61,423 bases of DNA, from positions 1-61,423 of the forward strand of contig JAPLUI010000309.1 in assembly GCA_026397725.1 (NCBI GenBank), read 5' to 3'. The number at the start of each line of letters is the position of its first letter. Position 1 is the stretch's first letter. Origin of the DNA: Verrucomicrobiota bacterium (GTDB lineage Bacteria > Verrucomicrobiota > Verrucomicrobiia > Verrucomicrobiales > Akkermansiaceae). Both the position numbers and the translations under genes were made by a program. Under the pieces are notes generated by a model. It was not told where the DNA came from, ran no database searches, and was given only the letters and a program-made list of their open reading frames with translations. Of the stretch, positions 26,277 through 36,942 are shown piece by piece.

Positions 26277-29200
26277 ATGAACATGAATCAAGTTGTGAAA
26301 CAGTTTGCAGTCGGTATGGCGGTGGGTCTGGCGCTCTGGGCGGCCAGCTCGCGTGCCGACACGACCATCAGCGCCGGCGGCACCTTTACGATCGACGACA
26401 CCAACACAACCCTGAGCGGCACCACGCGGACATGGACTGACACCGGCATCCTGTCGATGTTCAACGGCGCCACGCTGCAGACCTGGCCGACCCAGATCAA
26501 CACGGTCGCCAACAACGATGCGATTGCCTTCAAGGGCGCCGGGGGCACGTACTCGCTCAGATACAATGCCAACGACACCGACTTCATGATGAACGGCGCG
26601 ATCACTTCCACGGCCACCGGCGCGCAGACCCTCGCCATCCTCACGGGTTATGGCGGGAATGGCGACCGTGAGTCGGTCACCTTCAACTCGGGAATCCCCA
26701 ATGTCGGAGATGGCAGCACGCTGTCGCTTAATGTCACTTTCAAGACCCAGACGGGTTCGCAGAGTTGGGTCAATCTGCCTGCGGTCAATACCTTCACCGG
26801 GCCCATCACCCTGGTGCAGGGAAGTGGTGGCCCTCCGACTGGCTACCTGACGATCGGCGGCAAGTTGACGCGAAACAACGGGAACACTAACGGGTCGGGC
26901 ACATTGAACAGCGGCAATTACCCCGGTGCCATCGCCCTCGGCACCGCCACCATCCTCAATTACGCCAGTTCGGCACCACAAACCCTGGCGGGCGTGATCT
27001 CCGGCGTCGGCGCTCTGCAAGTGAACGGTAGCGGCGCCCTGACGTTGTCAGGCACGAATACCTATACCGGCGACACCACCGTCAACAGCGGCAGCACGCT
27101 GGTCCTCGGCAGTGGTGGCGGATTGAAATTCGTCGTCACGGATGCTTCTAACAACAAGGTCACGGGCGGGGGCAGCGCCACTTTGAAAGGCAGCTTCACC
27201 ATTGACACCTCGGCGGTTACCGCTATCTCCGGTTCCTGGACCCTGGTCAATGCCACCACCAAGTCCTTCGACGGCAGTACCTTTAGCGTGGCCGGCTTCA
27301 CCAAATCCGGCAGCGTGTTCACGAAACTGGTTGGAGCCCAAAACTGGACCTTCAGCACGGCCACCGGCGTGCTCAGCCTCAGCTCCAAGGCCATCATCAC
27401 GTCCTTCGGTATTCCGGGCTCGGCCGGCGTCATCAATCAGACCTCGAAGACCATCGCTTTGACCGTGCCGTGGGCACCGTGGGGGACGTCTTTGGCACCC
27501 CTCGCGCCGACCTTCACATTGACCTCGGGGTCATGCAATCAGACCAGTGGCTCCCCACCGTCACCGACCTTCGCCGCCGGCAACCCGGCGCACTACGTCG
27601 TCACCGACGGCAGTGTCGTGAACGACTATGCGGTGACGGTCAGCGTCACGCCGGCCAGCAGCGCGTGTGACATCACTGCCTGCGACTTCGGCGTGTTGGG
27701 TGCCGCCACGGTGTCCGGCACCGGCATTACCCTAACCGTTCCGGTGGGGACGGTGGTGACGGGCCTCGCACCCATCTTCACGCTGTCGTCTTTCGCCACT
27801 ATCAGTCCGGCTTCGGGAATCGCCCAAGACTTCACCAACCCCGTGATCTACACCGTCACTGCCCAGAATGGCACCACCAAGAAAACCTATACCGTGACGG
27901 TGCAGACCTATCAGAGTTGGTTGTACAACGCCTCCCTGTTCATCCTGACCACCCCGGAAGGCGCCAACCTGCCGGCCACGGCCTCGGAAATGAACTTCCC
28001 ATTGTTGGTTAGACTCAACTCCGGCAACTTCACCTTCAGCCAGGCCGCATCCGACGGCCGGGACATCCGCTTCACCACGCTGGCCGGCGCGGCCTTGCCC
28101 TATCAGATTGAGCAATGGGATGCCGTCAGCGGCACCGCCGCCGTGTGGGTGAAAATCCCGACCATCACCGGCAACGCACGCCAGGAACTCAAGATGTATT
28201 GGGGCAAATCCGGCACGACCAGCGAATCGAGTGGCACTGCGGTCTTCAATGCCGCCAATGGTTACGTCAGCGTCTTCCACCTGAACGAAACGCTGACCGA
28301 TGCCGTCGGCACCCTCACCCCCACGCCGGCCAATGGCGGCCCGTCGCTGGCCACCGGCCTCATCGGCAAAGGCCGGACTTTCACCGTCGGCCAGGGCGTC
28401 AATTGCGGGGACAATCTCACCACCTTGCCGTCCGGCAACACCGCGCATTCCACCCAAGTCTGGTTCCGCTCCAACTCGAGCAATTTCGATATCGTGGACT
28501 GGGGTGTCGAAAACCCCGGCAACAAAGTGCAAATCCGTTTGCTCACCCCGCCCAGGATTTATATCGATGGCAATGGCGCCAGTGTCACCGGCGCCAGCAC
28601 GCTGACGACGGCGCAGTGGCATCAGGTGGTACACACCTATAGCCCCGGGCTGTCGCGGATCTATATCGATGGCCGACTCGACGCCTCGGGCAGCGTCAAC
28701 ATGACCATTACGCCTCCGTCCATCATGCGGCTGGGCGGATGGTATGGGACTTATGGCTTTGTCGGCGACATGGATGAGGTGCGGCTATCCAAAGTGGCCC
28801 GCACGGCCGACTGGATCAAACTGGAATATGAAAACCAGAAGGTCCAGCAAACCTTGGTGGGCAATCCCGTGCAACCCGGCACCGCCTTCTCGGTTACGCC
28901 CACCACGGTGACCATCAACGAAGGCACCAGCACCACCCTGACCGCACAAGCCGGCGGGGCCCAGATGGTCTATTGGATCGAAAAGAAGAACGGCGTGGAC
29001 ACCGTGCTCGCCACCGACCAGTTCACACTCAACGTGGCCGCCGGCCGGGTGACTGGCAACCCATCTTATGTGATCCAGTTCAAGGCGATCTATCCAACGA
29101 CCAGCAGCACCATTGACATCCCGGTCACGATCATCGAAGACCTGCCGGACCCGGTGTTCACGCTATCCGGTCCGGCCACCTGGGACGGCCGCCAAACGAT

Positions 29201-32200
29201 CACGGTGACACCCAGCATTTCCAACCTGGGCACCTTGCAGGCCAAGAACGTCGCCAACATGACCTACAACTGGAGCGTGGCGGGGGTGGCCGTGACCAAA
29301 CAAATCACGGCTGGCACACCCACCGTGCCGGGATCGCTGACGCTCACCCGCTCGCAGGGCAGCGGGCCCATGACCGTGACCCTCGTGCTCGACAACGGCG
29401 GCTCACTGGTCACTGCCACCGAGACCATCACGGTCCAGGAACCCGCGAGCGATGCCTGGGTGCAACGCACGCCAGGAGCCACCGAAAAACCGGTGACGGG
29501 TCAGTTCTTCGCACGCGATCCTAACACCGGCAACGGCATGGTCTATTACAATGGCACGGGGGTCGGTACCACCCCGGTCTATTTGAAGATCTATACCACC
29601 GATACGGGGACCGATGTCCAATATGGCACCACGCTGCGCCAAACACCTGTGGCCGGAGGCTATGCCTTTACCGCGCCGATTGCCGCTGGCAAGGTGACCT
29701 ACAAGGTGGAGTTTGGCACGACCACCGGCGGAACCGATACCCCTAGCGGTGCCGCGATCACCAACCTGGTCTGCGGCGATGCCTACATCATCGAAGGCCA
29801 GTCGAATGCCCTGGCCACCGACAATACCACGCCAAGTGACCCCACCACCGATCCGTGGATCCGCACCTATGGTGCCTCGGGCGGAGGCTGGGGCTATGCG
29901 ATCAACAAAGGCACGGAAATGCAGCTCGGTCTGTGGGGCTTGATTTTCGCCAAACGCCTGTCAACCAACTATAACATGCCCATCTGCATCATCAACGGCG
30001 CCGTCGGCGGCACGCGCATCGACCAGCACCGGCCGAATCCCGCGGATCATTCCCAAGCGGGCAGCTTGTATGCGATCTACGCCAACCTCTACAACCGGGT
30101 GGTGGCGGCCAAACTGACTCATGGCGTGCGGGCCGTGCTGTGGCACCAGGGCGAACAGGATCAGGGGTCCGGCGGGCCGGACGGCGACTACGATTACAAG
30201 TTCTATCAGCAGTACTTCATGGACATCTCCGCCGCCTGGAAAGGTGATTTCCCGAATCTCCGCAACTATTACGTGTTTCAGATCTGGCCGGCCGCCTGCG
30301 GCGACACCTCACGCAACGATCAACTTCGTGAAGTGCAGCGGACCCTGCCAAATCTGTATTCCAACATGCGCATCATGACCACCGTGGGCATCGTGCCAGG
30401 GTCGGGTTGCCATTATGTGCTTGAGGGCTATCAGAAATTCTCCGACCTGATCGGCCCGCTGGTGGAACAGGATCACTACGGGTACCTGCCGGGCGCGGTG
30501 TTCACCGCGCCGGATTTGAAGAAAGCCTATTTCACCACCTCGGCGCACAACGAAATCACCCTCGAGTTCGGTCAGAACATGACTTGGATCGATGCGAACA
30601 AGAGCCTGATTTACCTGGATGGCGTGGCTAACAAAGTGTCCGCGGGCAGCGTGACGGGCAAGGTGATCAAACTCACCCTGCCCGCCGCTTCCACCGCGAC
30701 AACCATCACCTATCTGCAGGGCATCGGCTGGAATGGAGTGCAGGGGAATCTGCTCTACGGCACCAATGGCATCGCCGCGCTCACCTTCGCCGATGTGATC
30801 ATCGCGCTGCCTGCCCCGACCGGCCTGACCGCCACCTCACCCGACAGCAGCCGGATGATCCTGGGTTGGAACCCATCCTCCGGTGCCACCGGTTACAAAG
30901 TGAAGCGCTCGGTGACCCGAGGCGGCCCATACACCCAGCTCGGAACCCCGACCACTGCCAGCTTCACCGACTTCACGGTTAGCGCCGGCACTACCTATTA
31001 CTACGTGGTCTCCGCCACCAACGGGACCGACGAAAGCGCCAACTCCACGGAAGTCGGCATGCTGGCATCCCTCAATGGCACAGGTGTCGCGGACATCACG
31101 CTCGAACGCCACCCCGGCACCGGCAGTGCCACCACCTATGGCGACGCGCTATCCTTTGATGTGACCGTGAGCGGATCAGCGATCCCGACGGGCATGGTCA
31201 CCCTGAAAGACGGCGGCGCCGGCGGGACGACCATCGGGAGTGCAACCCTCGCTGGCGGCATCTGCACCATTGCCCCCGCCCTCAGCGCCCTAACCCCAGG
31301 CAGCCATGCCAACCTCGTGGCCGTCTATTCCGGCGACAGCGACTTCGCCGCCACCACCTCCAGCGCCTTGAGCGCCCAAACCGTTAGCCCGAAAGCGCTC
31401 ACCGTGACGGGCACGGCGGTCACCAGCAAGACCTACGACGGTGGCCTCACCACCACTCTCACCGGCGCGACTTTAAGCGGCGTGGTCAGCGGTGACACGG
31501 TCACCCTTGGCAATGCCACCAGCGGCACGTTCAACTCGAAGGGCGTGGGCACTGGCAAATCCGTGGCCTGCGCGATGACGATTTCCGGTGCCTCCGCAGG
31601 ATACTACACCCTGACCCAACCGGCTCTAACGGGAGAGATCAAGGCCAAGGCGCTGACTGTGACGGGCACGACGGTCACCACCAAGACCTACGATGGCAAC
31701 CAAACCGCGACTCTAACCGGCGGAGCCCTGGTCGGCGTGGTCGGCGGCGACGTGGTGACCCTGAATGCGAGCGGCACTTTCGACACCAGGCACGTGGGCA
31801 CCGGCAAGGTGGTGACTTCCACTTCGACCCTTGCCGGAGCACCGAAGGACAATTATACCCTCACCCAACCCAGCGGTCTAACGGGAACGATCACGGCCCT
31901 GGTGGTGACCTTGAGCGGCAGCCGGACCTACGATGGCACGACGAGCGTGGCCGCTGCCAACCTGGCCATAGGCAACCAGGTGAGCGGTGACGATCTATCA
32001 TTGAGCGGCAGCGCCAGTCTGGCCGCCAAACACGCCGGGGCGCAAAATATCGTGTTCAACTATGTAACGCCGGTTCGCGTGAGGAGCGCGACGGGCAACA
32101 CGGGTGCCAGCGCCGCGGCCACGATCCCGGTGAACATGGGTACCGCACCCGTCAACGGCAACACCATGGTCGCGGTGATCTCGACGCGCGGGACATCCAG

Positions 32201-33680
32201 CGGCAGGGTGACCGGCATCACCCAAACCGGGGCGGCCTGGGCGCGTGCGGCACAAACCGTTGGAACAGCCGGCACGACCACCGAGATCTGGTTTGCGCCA
32301 AATGTTTCGGGAGCGGGGGCAGCCGTGACCATCAATCAAAGCAGCCTGCTCTCCGCCGCCGTAGTGATGGAGTATAGCGGCGTCTTGACTGTTAGGCCGC
32401 TGGACAAAACGGCCAGCGCCACCGGCAACGGCGCCACCGCGGCCACCGGCACCACTGCCACCACCACCCAGGCGAACGAGTTATGGATCGGCGGTCTCGG
32501 CCTGGTGAACAGTAGCTACAGTTTGAGTGCCATTCAAAACTCGTTCACTGCCGTTGCCAGCGCACAGTCAACCAATGGCACGCCGACCAGCAACGCCAAG
32601 GTTTACGCCCTTGAGAAAATCGAGGTGGCCCTCGGTACCGCCAGTTCCAGTGCCACCATCACCTCCTCGCAATGGTCGGGCGCGATGGCCACTTTCAGGG
32701 CGGCATCCACCTTGACTCTTGCCGGCACGGAGCAGAACAACTACACGCTCATCGGCGCGACCGGTTCGGTGACGATCAACCAACTGGCAACCACGGTGAC
32801 GGCGGTGAGTGCCAGCAAGACCTATGACGGCACGACGAGCGCGGCAGGCACGCCGACGATCATTCCCGCGCTGGCAGACGGCGATACCACGACGACCTGC
32901 AGCCAGGCCTTCCAAACCAAGGACGCTGGCACGGCTAACAAGGTGATTGTTCCATCCATCGTGATCAATGACGGCAATGGCGGCGCCAACTACGCGGTCA
33001 CGCTCCAGAACTTCACCACCGGCACGATCGACAAGGCCCCGGCAACCGTCACCCTCGGCAGCCTCGCGCAAACTTACGACGGCACGCCCAAGGCCGCCAC
33101 CGCGACGACGGATCCGGCTGATCTGGCGGTTACCTTCACCTATGACGATGCGACCGACGCGCCCACCGCTGCGGGCAGTTATGCGGTGGTGGCGAGCGTG
33201 AGCGAAATGAACTATGCGGGCTCGGCGAACGGCACTTTGGTCATCACCGCGGAGCCAATGGACTTATGGCGGGAGAGCCATTTCACGCCTGAGGAAATCA
33301 CCGCCGGTCTCGCGGCGGACGGCGTTGATGCGGACGGCGACGGCTTCAGCAACCTCGACGAATACACCCTCGGCACCGACCCGCGGGCCTTTACCCCACA
33401 ACCGCTGGTCCTCGCGCCCGCTGCTGACAACCAGTTCACCCTCACCTTCGTGGCCCGTCGCGCGACCGGCGTCGGCTATGACGGCCTGACACGCAGGTAT
33501 GCCGTGGAAGGCAGCTCCAACCTCGCCAATCCCGACTCATGGCAGCCCGTGACCGGCTACACCGCGCTCGTCGGCGGCGACCAGACCAGCAACATCCTTG
33601 GCGATGAGCAGACGGTCATTGTCACTTTGCCCATCGCCGCGCCTAACATGTTCTATCGCCTCAATGTGCGCGTGGATTAG
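26277..33680 (+). CDS. Giant secreted multidomain protein with SGNH/sialate-O-acetylesterase-like domain
   Basis: This is 2467 residues with an N-terminal signal peptide. Approximate order: autotransporter-type strand repeat near 250-280 ('LTLSGTNTYTGDTTVNSG'); two DUF5018-like modules about 375-545; DUF2341 570-645; LamG/concanavalin-like 660-860; a PKD-like region 950-1055; an esterase domain 1060-1420 with the GQSN block (serine about 1176), 'GAVGGTRIDQH' and 'LWHQGEQDQGS'; fibronectin III 1510-1595; an Ig-like domain; several YDG repeats; one MBG domain; and a TSP3-like 'DADGDGFSNLDEYTLGTDP' near the end. A roughly 210-residue domain (1930-2143) is inserted inside one YDG unit. It probably binds and deacetylates a polysaccharide outside the cell. 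The esterase block is paralogous to that in the 1543-residue protein at 53760. No PEP-CTERM or beta-barrel is evident at the C-terminus. Confidence 0.85.
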   Translation: MNMNQVVKQFAVGMAVGLALWAASSRADTTISAGGTFTIDDTNTTLSGTTRTWTDTGILSMFNGATLQTWPTQINTVANNDAIAFKGAGGTYSLRYNANDTDFMMNGAITSTATGAQTLAILTGYGGNGDRESVTFNSGIPNVGDGSTLSLNVTFKTQTGSQSWVNLPAVNTFTGPITLVQGSGGPPTGYLTIGGKLTRNNGNTNGSGTLNSGNYPGAIALGTATILNYASSAPQTLAGVISGVGALQVNGSGALTLSGTNTYTGDTTVNSGSTLVLGSGGGLKFVVTDASNNKVTGGGSATLKGSFTIDTSAVTAISGSWTLVNATTKSFDGSTFSVAGFTKSGSVFTKLVGAQNWTFSTATGVLSLSSKAIITSFGIPGSAGVINQTSKTIALTVPWAPWGTSLAPLAPTFTLTSGSCNQTSGSPPSPTFAAGNPAHYVVTDGSVVNDYAVTVSVTPASSACDITACDFGVLGAATVSGTGITLTVPVGTVVTGLAPIFTLSSFATISPASGIAQDFTNPVIYTVTAQNGTTKKTYTVTVQTYQSWLYNASLFILTTPEGANLPATASEMNFPLLVRLNSGNFTFSQAASDGRDIRFTTLAGAALPYQIEQWDAVSGTAAVWVKIPTITGNARQELKMYWGKSGTTSESSGTAVFNAANGYVSVFHLNETLTDAVGTLTPTPANGGPSLATGLIGKGRTFTVGQGVNCGDNLTTLPSGNTAHSTQVWFRSNSSNFDIVDWGVENPGNKVQIRLLTPPRIYIDGNGASVTGASTLTTAQWHQVVHTYSPGLSRIYIDGRLDASGSVNMTITPPSIMRLGGWYGTYGFVGDMDEVRLSKVARTADWIKLEYENQKVQQTLVGNPVQPGTAFSVTPTTVTINEGTSTTLTAQAGGAQMVYWIEKKNGVDTVLATDQFTLNVAAGRVTGNPSYVIQFKAIYPTTSSTIDIPVTIIEDLPDPVFTLSGPATWDGRQTITVTPSISNLGTLQAKNVANMTYNWSVAGVAVTKQITAGTPTVPGSLTLTRSQGSGPMTVTLVLDNGGSLVTATETITVQEPASDAWVQRTPGATEKPVTGQFFARDPNTGNGMVYYNGTGVGTTPVYLKIYTTDTGTDVQYGTTLRQTPVAGGYAFTAPIAAGKVTYKVEFGTTTGGTDTPSGAAITNLVCGDAYIIEGQSNALATDNTTPSDPTTDPWIRTYGASGGGWGYAINKGTEMQLGLWGLIFAKRLSTNYNMPICIINGAVGGTRIDQHRPNPADHSQAGSLYAIYANLYNRVVAAKLTHGVRAVLWHQGEQDQGSGGPDGDYDYKFYQQYFMDISAAWKGDFPNLRNYYVFQIWPAACGDTSRNDQLREVQRTLPNLYSNMRIMTTVGIVPGSGCHYVLEGYQKFSDLIGPLVEQDHYGYLPGAVFTAPDLKKAYFTTSAHNEITLEFGQNMTWIDANKSLIYLDGVANKVSAGSVTGKVIKLTLPAASTATTITYLQGIGWNGVQGNLLYGTNGIAALTFADVIIALPAPTGLTATSPDSSRMILGWNPSSGATGYKVKRSVTRGGPYTQLGTPTTASFTDFTVSAGTTYYYVVSATNGTDESANSTEVGMLASLNGTGVADITLERHPGTGSATTYGDALSFDVTVSGSAIPTGMVTLKDGGAGGTTIGSATLAGGICTIAPALSALTPGSHANLVAVYSGDSDFAATTSSALSAQTVSPKALTVTGTAVTSKTYDGGLTTTLTGATLSGVVSGDTVTLGNATSGTFNSKGVGTGKSVACAMTISGASAGYYTLTQPALTGEIKAKALTVTGTTVTTKTYDGNQTATLTGGALVGVVGGDVVTLNASGTFDTRHVGTGKVVTSTSTLAGAPKDNYTLTQPSGLTGTITALVVTLSGSRTYDGTTSVAAANLAIGNQVSGDDLSLSGSASLAAKHAGAQNIVFNYVTPVRVRSATGNTGASAAATIPVNMGTAPVNGNTMVAVISTRGTSSGRVTGITQTGAAWARAAQTVGTAGTTTEIWFAPNVSGAGAAVTINQSSLLSAAVVMEYSGVLTVRPLDKTASATGNGATAATGTTATTTQANELWIGGLGLVNSSYSLSAIQNSFTAVASAQSTNGTPTSNAKVYALEKIEVALGTASSSATITSSQWSGAMATFRAASTLTLAGTEQNNYTLIGATGSVTINQLATTVTAVSASKTYDGTTSAAGTPTIIPALADGDTTTTCSQAFQTKDAGTANKVIVPSIVINDGNGGANYAVTLQNFTTGTIDKAPATVTLGSLAQTYDGTPKAATATTDPADLAVTFTYDDATDAPTAAGSYAVVASVSEMNYAGSANGTLVITAEPMDLWRESHFTPEEITAGLAADGVDADGDGFSNLDEYTLGTDPRAFTPQPLVLAPAADNQFTLTFVARRATGVGYDGLTRRYAVEGSSNLANPDSWQPVTGYTALVGGDQTSNILGDEQTVIVTLPIAAPNMFYRLNVRVD

Positions 33681-33928
33681 CCTTGAGGTAGGGCCCCCGG
33701 TTGCCCGGTACCCCCCTCGCAGATCCTGGCGTGCGGCATGACCGCACCGGGCTCCTCAGGAAAGCGTGTGAGTGCCGGATGTTCCGGGATCATCGGGCGG
33801 TCCTGGATGCGGATGGTCAGTGGGAGAGACCAGGGCCAAGAACGGACTTGGCGTGCTTCGCCGCTTGACAAAATGAGGAAGCCCAGCTATCAAATGAAAT
33901 CCGACTTGCAGTTCCCCATCACCCGCCC

Positions 33929-34606
33929 ATGCATATTCTTGTTATTGAAGACGAACCTCAGCTTGCACGCCATGTGTGCAGCGCCTTGTATCGCAACGGG
34001 CACGAGGTTCGTGCGGAACACGATGGAGCAAAGGGACTGGCGGCCGTCCTCCAGGAGGCACCGGACCTGGTGGTGCTTGACCTGAATCTGCCGAGCATGG
34101 ACGGCCTGGCGGTGCTGGAACAGATGCGCCAGGCACACTGCACGTCGCGGGTGATCATCCTCACCGCATTGGGTGAGGTGGATCATCGCATCAAAGGTCT
34201 GAAGGCCGGCGCGGATGATTACGTCGCGAAGCCGTTTTCGATGGACGAACTCGTGGCACGCGTCGAGGCCCTCGGGCGGCGCGGCACCACGCCCACGGCT
34301 GAAGACCTCCTCAAGGTCGCCGATTTGCAGATGGATGTGCGCCAGCGCCGCGTCGCACGTGCGGGCGACACCATCGCGCTTTCGCCGCGTGAGTTCGAGC
34401 TGCTGCAGGTGCTGATGGAGGAACCGGGACGCGTGTTCACCCGCACCGAGTTGTCGGCCCGCGTGTGGCATCGCGAGCACGAATACGACACGCGCACGGT
34501 CGAGATTTTCATCGCCCGCCTCCGCAAGAAAGTGGACGCCGGCTTCGCCGTGCCGCTCATTCACACCATGCGCGCGATGGGCTATACGATCAAAGTCGCC
34601 GCCTGA
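33929..34606 (+). CDS. OmpR-family response regulator
   Basis: The 225-residue protein has a receiver domain with acidic pocket E7-D8, phospho-acceptor D51 in 'LVVLDLNLPSMDG' and lysine in 'DDYVAKPF'. A C-terminal OmpR-type winged helix follows ('ALSPREFELLQVLMEEPG', 'VEIFIARLRKKVD'). It leads a plus-strand four-gene module with a cupredoxin, a sensor kinase and a porin-like gene, and is the likely partner of the kinase. The regulator first, and kinase third after a copper-type protein, is an uncommon order. Its targets are presumably this operon. The upstream 33681-33928 shows no gene. Confidence 0.95.
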   Translation: MHILVIEDEPQLARHVCSALYRNGHEVRAEHDGAKGLAAVLQEAPDLVVLDLNLPSMDGLAVLEQMRQAHCTSRVIILTALGEVDHRIKGLKAGADDYVAKPFSMDELVARVEALGRRGTTPTAEDLLKVADLQMDVRQRRVARAGDTIALSPREFELLQVLMEEPGRVFTRTELSARVWHREHEYDTRTVEIFIARLRKKVDAGFAVPLIHTMRAMGYTIKVAA

Positions 34607-34615
34607 TTGCAGCCC

Positions 34616-35242
34616 ATGAAACCATTCACCACCCTCTTGTTAGCCGCCACGCTGGCCCACGCCGACACGGTCATCGATGGTCACGTCGAGCTGCCGAAGA
34701 CCAAGGTTACACCCGTGATGGCGAAGCGCTATGAGATCGTCACCAAAGGCGGGGTGCTCTCGACCAACCCACCGGCGGCGGTGGTTTATCTGGAAGGTTC
34801 CTTCGACCAACCCGCCACGCAACCCGTGCGGCAAATCATTCAGAAGGACCTGGTTTTTAACCCGTCGCTGCTCGCGGTACAGACGGGCACCAAGGTGGAG
34901 TTCCCTAACCAGGATGACACCTATCACAACGTGTTTTCATTTTCGCCAGCCAAGCGCTTCGACCTCGGTCGCCACCGCCCGGAGGACCGCCCGGTGCCGT
35001 CGCAGGTCTTCGACAAGGCCGGCATGATCACCCTGCGCTGCGACATCCATGAGCACATGCGCGGCATCATCCTGGTGCTCGACACCCCTCACTTCGTCAT
35101 CAGCGGCACCGATGGCAACTTCAAACTCGGCGGTCTGCCCGCAGGCACCTACAAACTCAAGGTCTGGCTCGACAGTCGCACCACGCTGGAGAAGTCCGTC
35201 ACCCTCACCAGCGGCAGTACGACCAAGCTCAGCTTCCCGTGA
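34616..35242 (+). CDS. Exported amicyanin-like cupredoxin with C-terminal regulatory-type beta domain
   Basis: This 208-residue protein starts at ATG 34616, ten bases after the regulator stop (an upstream TTG is less likely). A short signal peptide ('FTTLLLAATLAHA') is followed by a cupredoxin fold. A full type-1 copper set is visible: H104 in 'DDTYHN', then C142, H145 and M148 in 'RCDIHEHM'. The C-x2-H-x2-M spacing is that of amicyanin. The last 50 residues ('DGNFKLGGLPAGTYKLKVW') look like a carboxypeptidase-regulatory-type beta domain. Similar proteins are annotated as methylamine utilisation proteins, but no methylamine dehydrogenase is encoded here. Its stop overlaps the GTG start of the kinase. 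A periplasmic electron carrier or copper sensor coupled to the kinase is plausible. Confidence 0.82.
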   Translation: MKPFTTLLLAATLAHADTVIDGHVELPKTKVTPVMAKRYEIVTKGGVLSTNPPAAVVYLEGSFDQPATQPVRQIIQKDLVFNPSLLAVQTGTKVEFPNQDDTYHNVFSFSPAKRFDLGRHRPEDRPVPSQVFDKAGMITLRCDIHEHMRGIILVLDTPHFVISGTDGNFKLGGLPAGTYKLKVWLDSRTTLEKSVTLTSGSTTKLSFP

Positions 35243-36942
35243 CCGCCACCCCGAGCATCACCGGCTTCCGGTTGCGCGTGCTGCTCGGCATCATGCTGGT
35301 GGTCGGAGCGGTAACCGCGCTGGCCTTGTGGAGCACACAACACAAGGTCACTGCGGAGGTGCAGCAGCAGTTGCAGCAGGCGTTTCAGAGCGAGATCGCC
35401 GCCTTGCACCGTGCCTGGGAGGTGCGCCACGCGGCGCTGGTGGAACGCTCGCGCTCGCTCGCACGCAAACCGCGCATCCATGCCGCGCTGGAGGACAACG
35501 CGCTCGATTTGCTCTATCCGAATGCCGAGGACGAGCTGCGCGACTTGATGGAAGGCGGGGCTGATCATCCGCTGCAAGCGCTGTTCTATCGATTTCTTGA
35601 TGCCGACGGCAAGGTGATAGCGGCCCCAGCCGGGGTGGATGCGGGCAAACTCAGCAGCGCTCAGGAGGCCAAGTTAAGTCTTGCGAAACTGCCGGGCACA
35701 CAGCAGGTCGGCTACCTGACGCGGGAGGGAGGCATGGCTGAAATCATCGCGGCACCAATCATCTCGACCGACACCCATGAAGTGATCGCGAGCATCGTGC
35801 TCGGCTTCAAGCCATTCGATCTTAACGGCCAGAGTCATGGCATGCAGGCCGGCATCTGGACGAGCGGTCAGCTCTTCCTGCCGGAGGCGTCAGCCGAGGC
35901 ATGCACCAAGCTGGCAGCGCTGATGAAAGGTGTGCCCACGGGCTCCCGTTGCGAGGTTGCCATCGCCGGCATGCCACACCTCGTGTTCAGCCAGTTGCTC
36001 AATCCTGACTCGCTGTTTCCCGCGGCCTATGAGGTGTGCGTGTATTCGCTCGCGGCGGCGGAGGGACGTCGGCAGCAGTTGCGCTGGCAGATCCTGAGTG
36101 CGGGCGTGCTGCTGCTGCTCGGTGCGGGCGCAGCAAGTCACCTCATCGCGGGCCGCCTCGCGGTGCCCGTCGAGCGACTTGCCGTGGACTCGGCGTGCAA
36201 TGTGCTGCAGCGCGAGGAGGCTGAAGCCGCGCTGCAACAAACGAGTGTGGAGTTGCAGCGCTCGATGCGCTTCTCCGCCGACACCTCGCATCAACTCAAG
36301 ACCCCGATCACCGTGTTGCGGGCCGGTTTGGAGGAACTGCAACAGCAGCCGGGAATGACCCGGCTGATGCGCGAGGAAATCGACGAACTGATTTTCCAGA
36401 CCACCAAACTCGCCAGCATGATTCATGACCTGCTGTTGCTCTCGCGCCTTGACGCGGGCCGGTTGCAGCTTCAAATGACCGACCTCGACCTGACGCGGTT
36501 CATCGACTCGCTCGCGGACGACTTGAGCGCCGTGCCCGGGGCCTTGGATTTCGAGGTTGCAGTCGAGGTCGCCCGCGACGTGCATATCCTCGGCGAGCCA
36601 CGCTACCTTTCGATGATTCTGCAAAACCTGTTGGAAAACGCGTGGAAGTACAATGTGCCGCACGGCGTCATCTCGATCAGCGCTCACGAACACGGCGACA
36701 TGCTGGCGCTTCGCATCGGCAACACCGGCCCCGGCATTCCCGCCGAGGCGCAGGACCACGTTTTCGATCGCTTCCACCGCGCCGCCGTCGGCGAGAACGT
36801 CCCCGGCCATGGTCTGGGCCTCAATATCGCCCGCGAATTGGCTTTACTCCACGGCGGCGATCTGCGCTTGCTGCGGTCAGCCGAGGGCTGGACGGAATTT
36901 GAAGTTTCCTTCCGCCTCGCCAACCCTCTGGTTTCCGCATGA
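35239..36942 (+). CDS. Membrane sensor histidine kinase
   Basis: The 567-residue protein starts at a GTG overlapping the cupredoxin stop (GTGA). A first transmembrane helix ('VLLGIMLVVGAVTALALW') is followed by a periplasmic sensor region of about 250 residues and a second helix ('ILSAGVLLLLGAGAASHLIA'). Then come a HisKA domain with the phospho-accepting histidine at residue 351 in 'SADTSHQLKTPITVL', and an ATPase with N box 'QNLLENAWKY', G1 'IGNTGPGIP' and G2 'GHGLGLNIAREL'. It should sense a periplasmic or envelope signal and phosphorylate the regulator at 33929. Its stop overlaps the porin ATG. The sensor region resembles no specific ligand domain I can name. Confidence 0.93.
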   Translation: MTATPSITGFRLRVLLGIMLVVGAVTALALWSTQHKVTAEVQQQLQQAFQSEIAALHRAWEVRHAALVERSRSLARKPRIHAALEDNALDLLYPNAEDELRDLMEGGADHPLQALFYRFLDADGKVIAAPAGVDAGKLSSAQEAKLSLAKLPGTQQVGYLTREGGMAEIIAAPIISTDTHEVIASIVLGFKPFDLNGQSHGMQAGIWTSGQLFLPEASAEACTKLAALMKGVPTGSRCEVAIAGMPHLVFSQLLNPDSLFPAAYEVCVYSLAAAEGRRQQLRWQILSAGVLLLLGAGAASHLIAGRLAVPVERLAVDSACNVLQREEAEAALQQTSVELQRSMRFSADTSHQLKTPITVLRAGLEELQQQPGMTRLMREEIDELIFQTTKLASMIHDLLLLSRLDAGRLQLQMTDLDLTRFIDSLADDLSAVPGALDFEVAVEVARDVHILGEPRYLSMILQNLLENAWKYNVPHGVISISAHEHGDMLALRIGNTGPGIPAEAQDHVFDRFHRAAVGENVPGHGLGLNIARELALLHGGDLRLLRSAEGWTEFEVSFRLANPLVSA

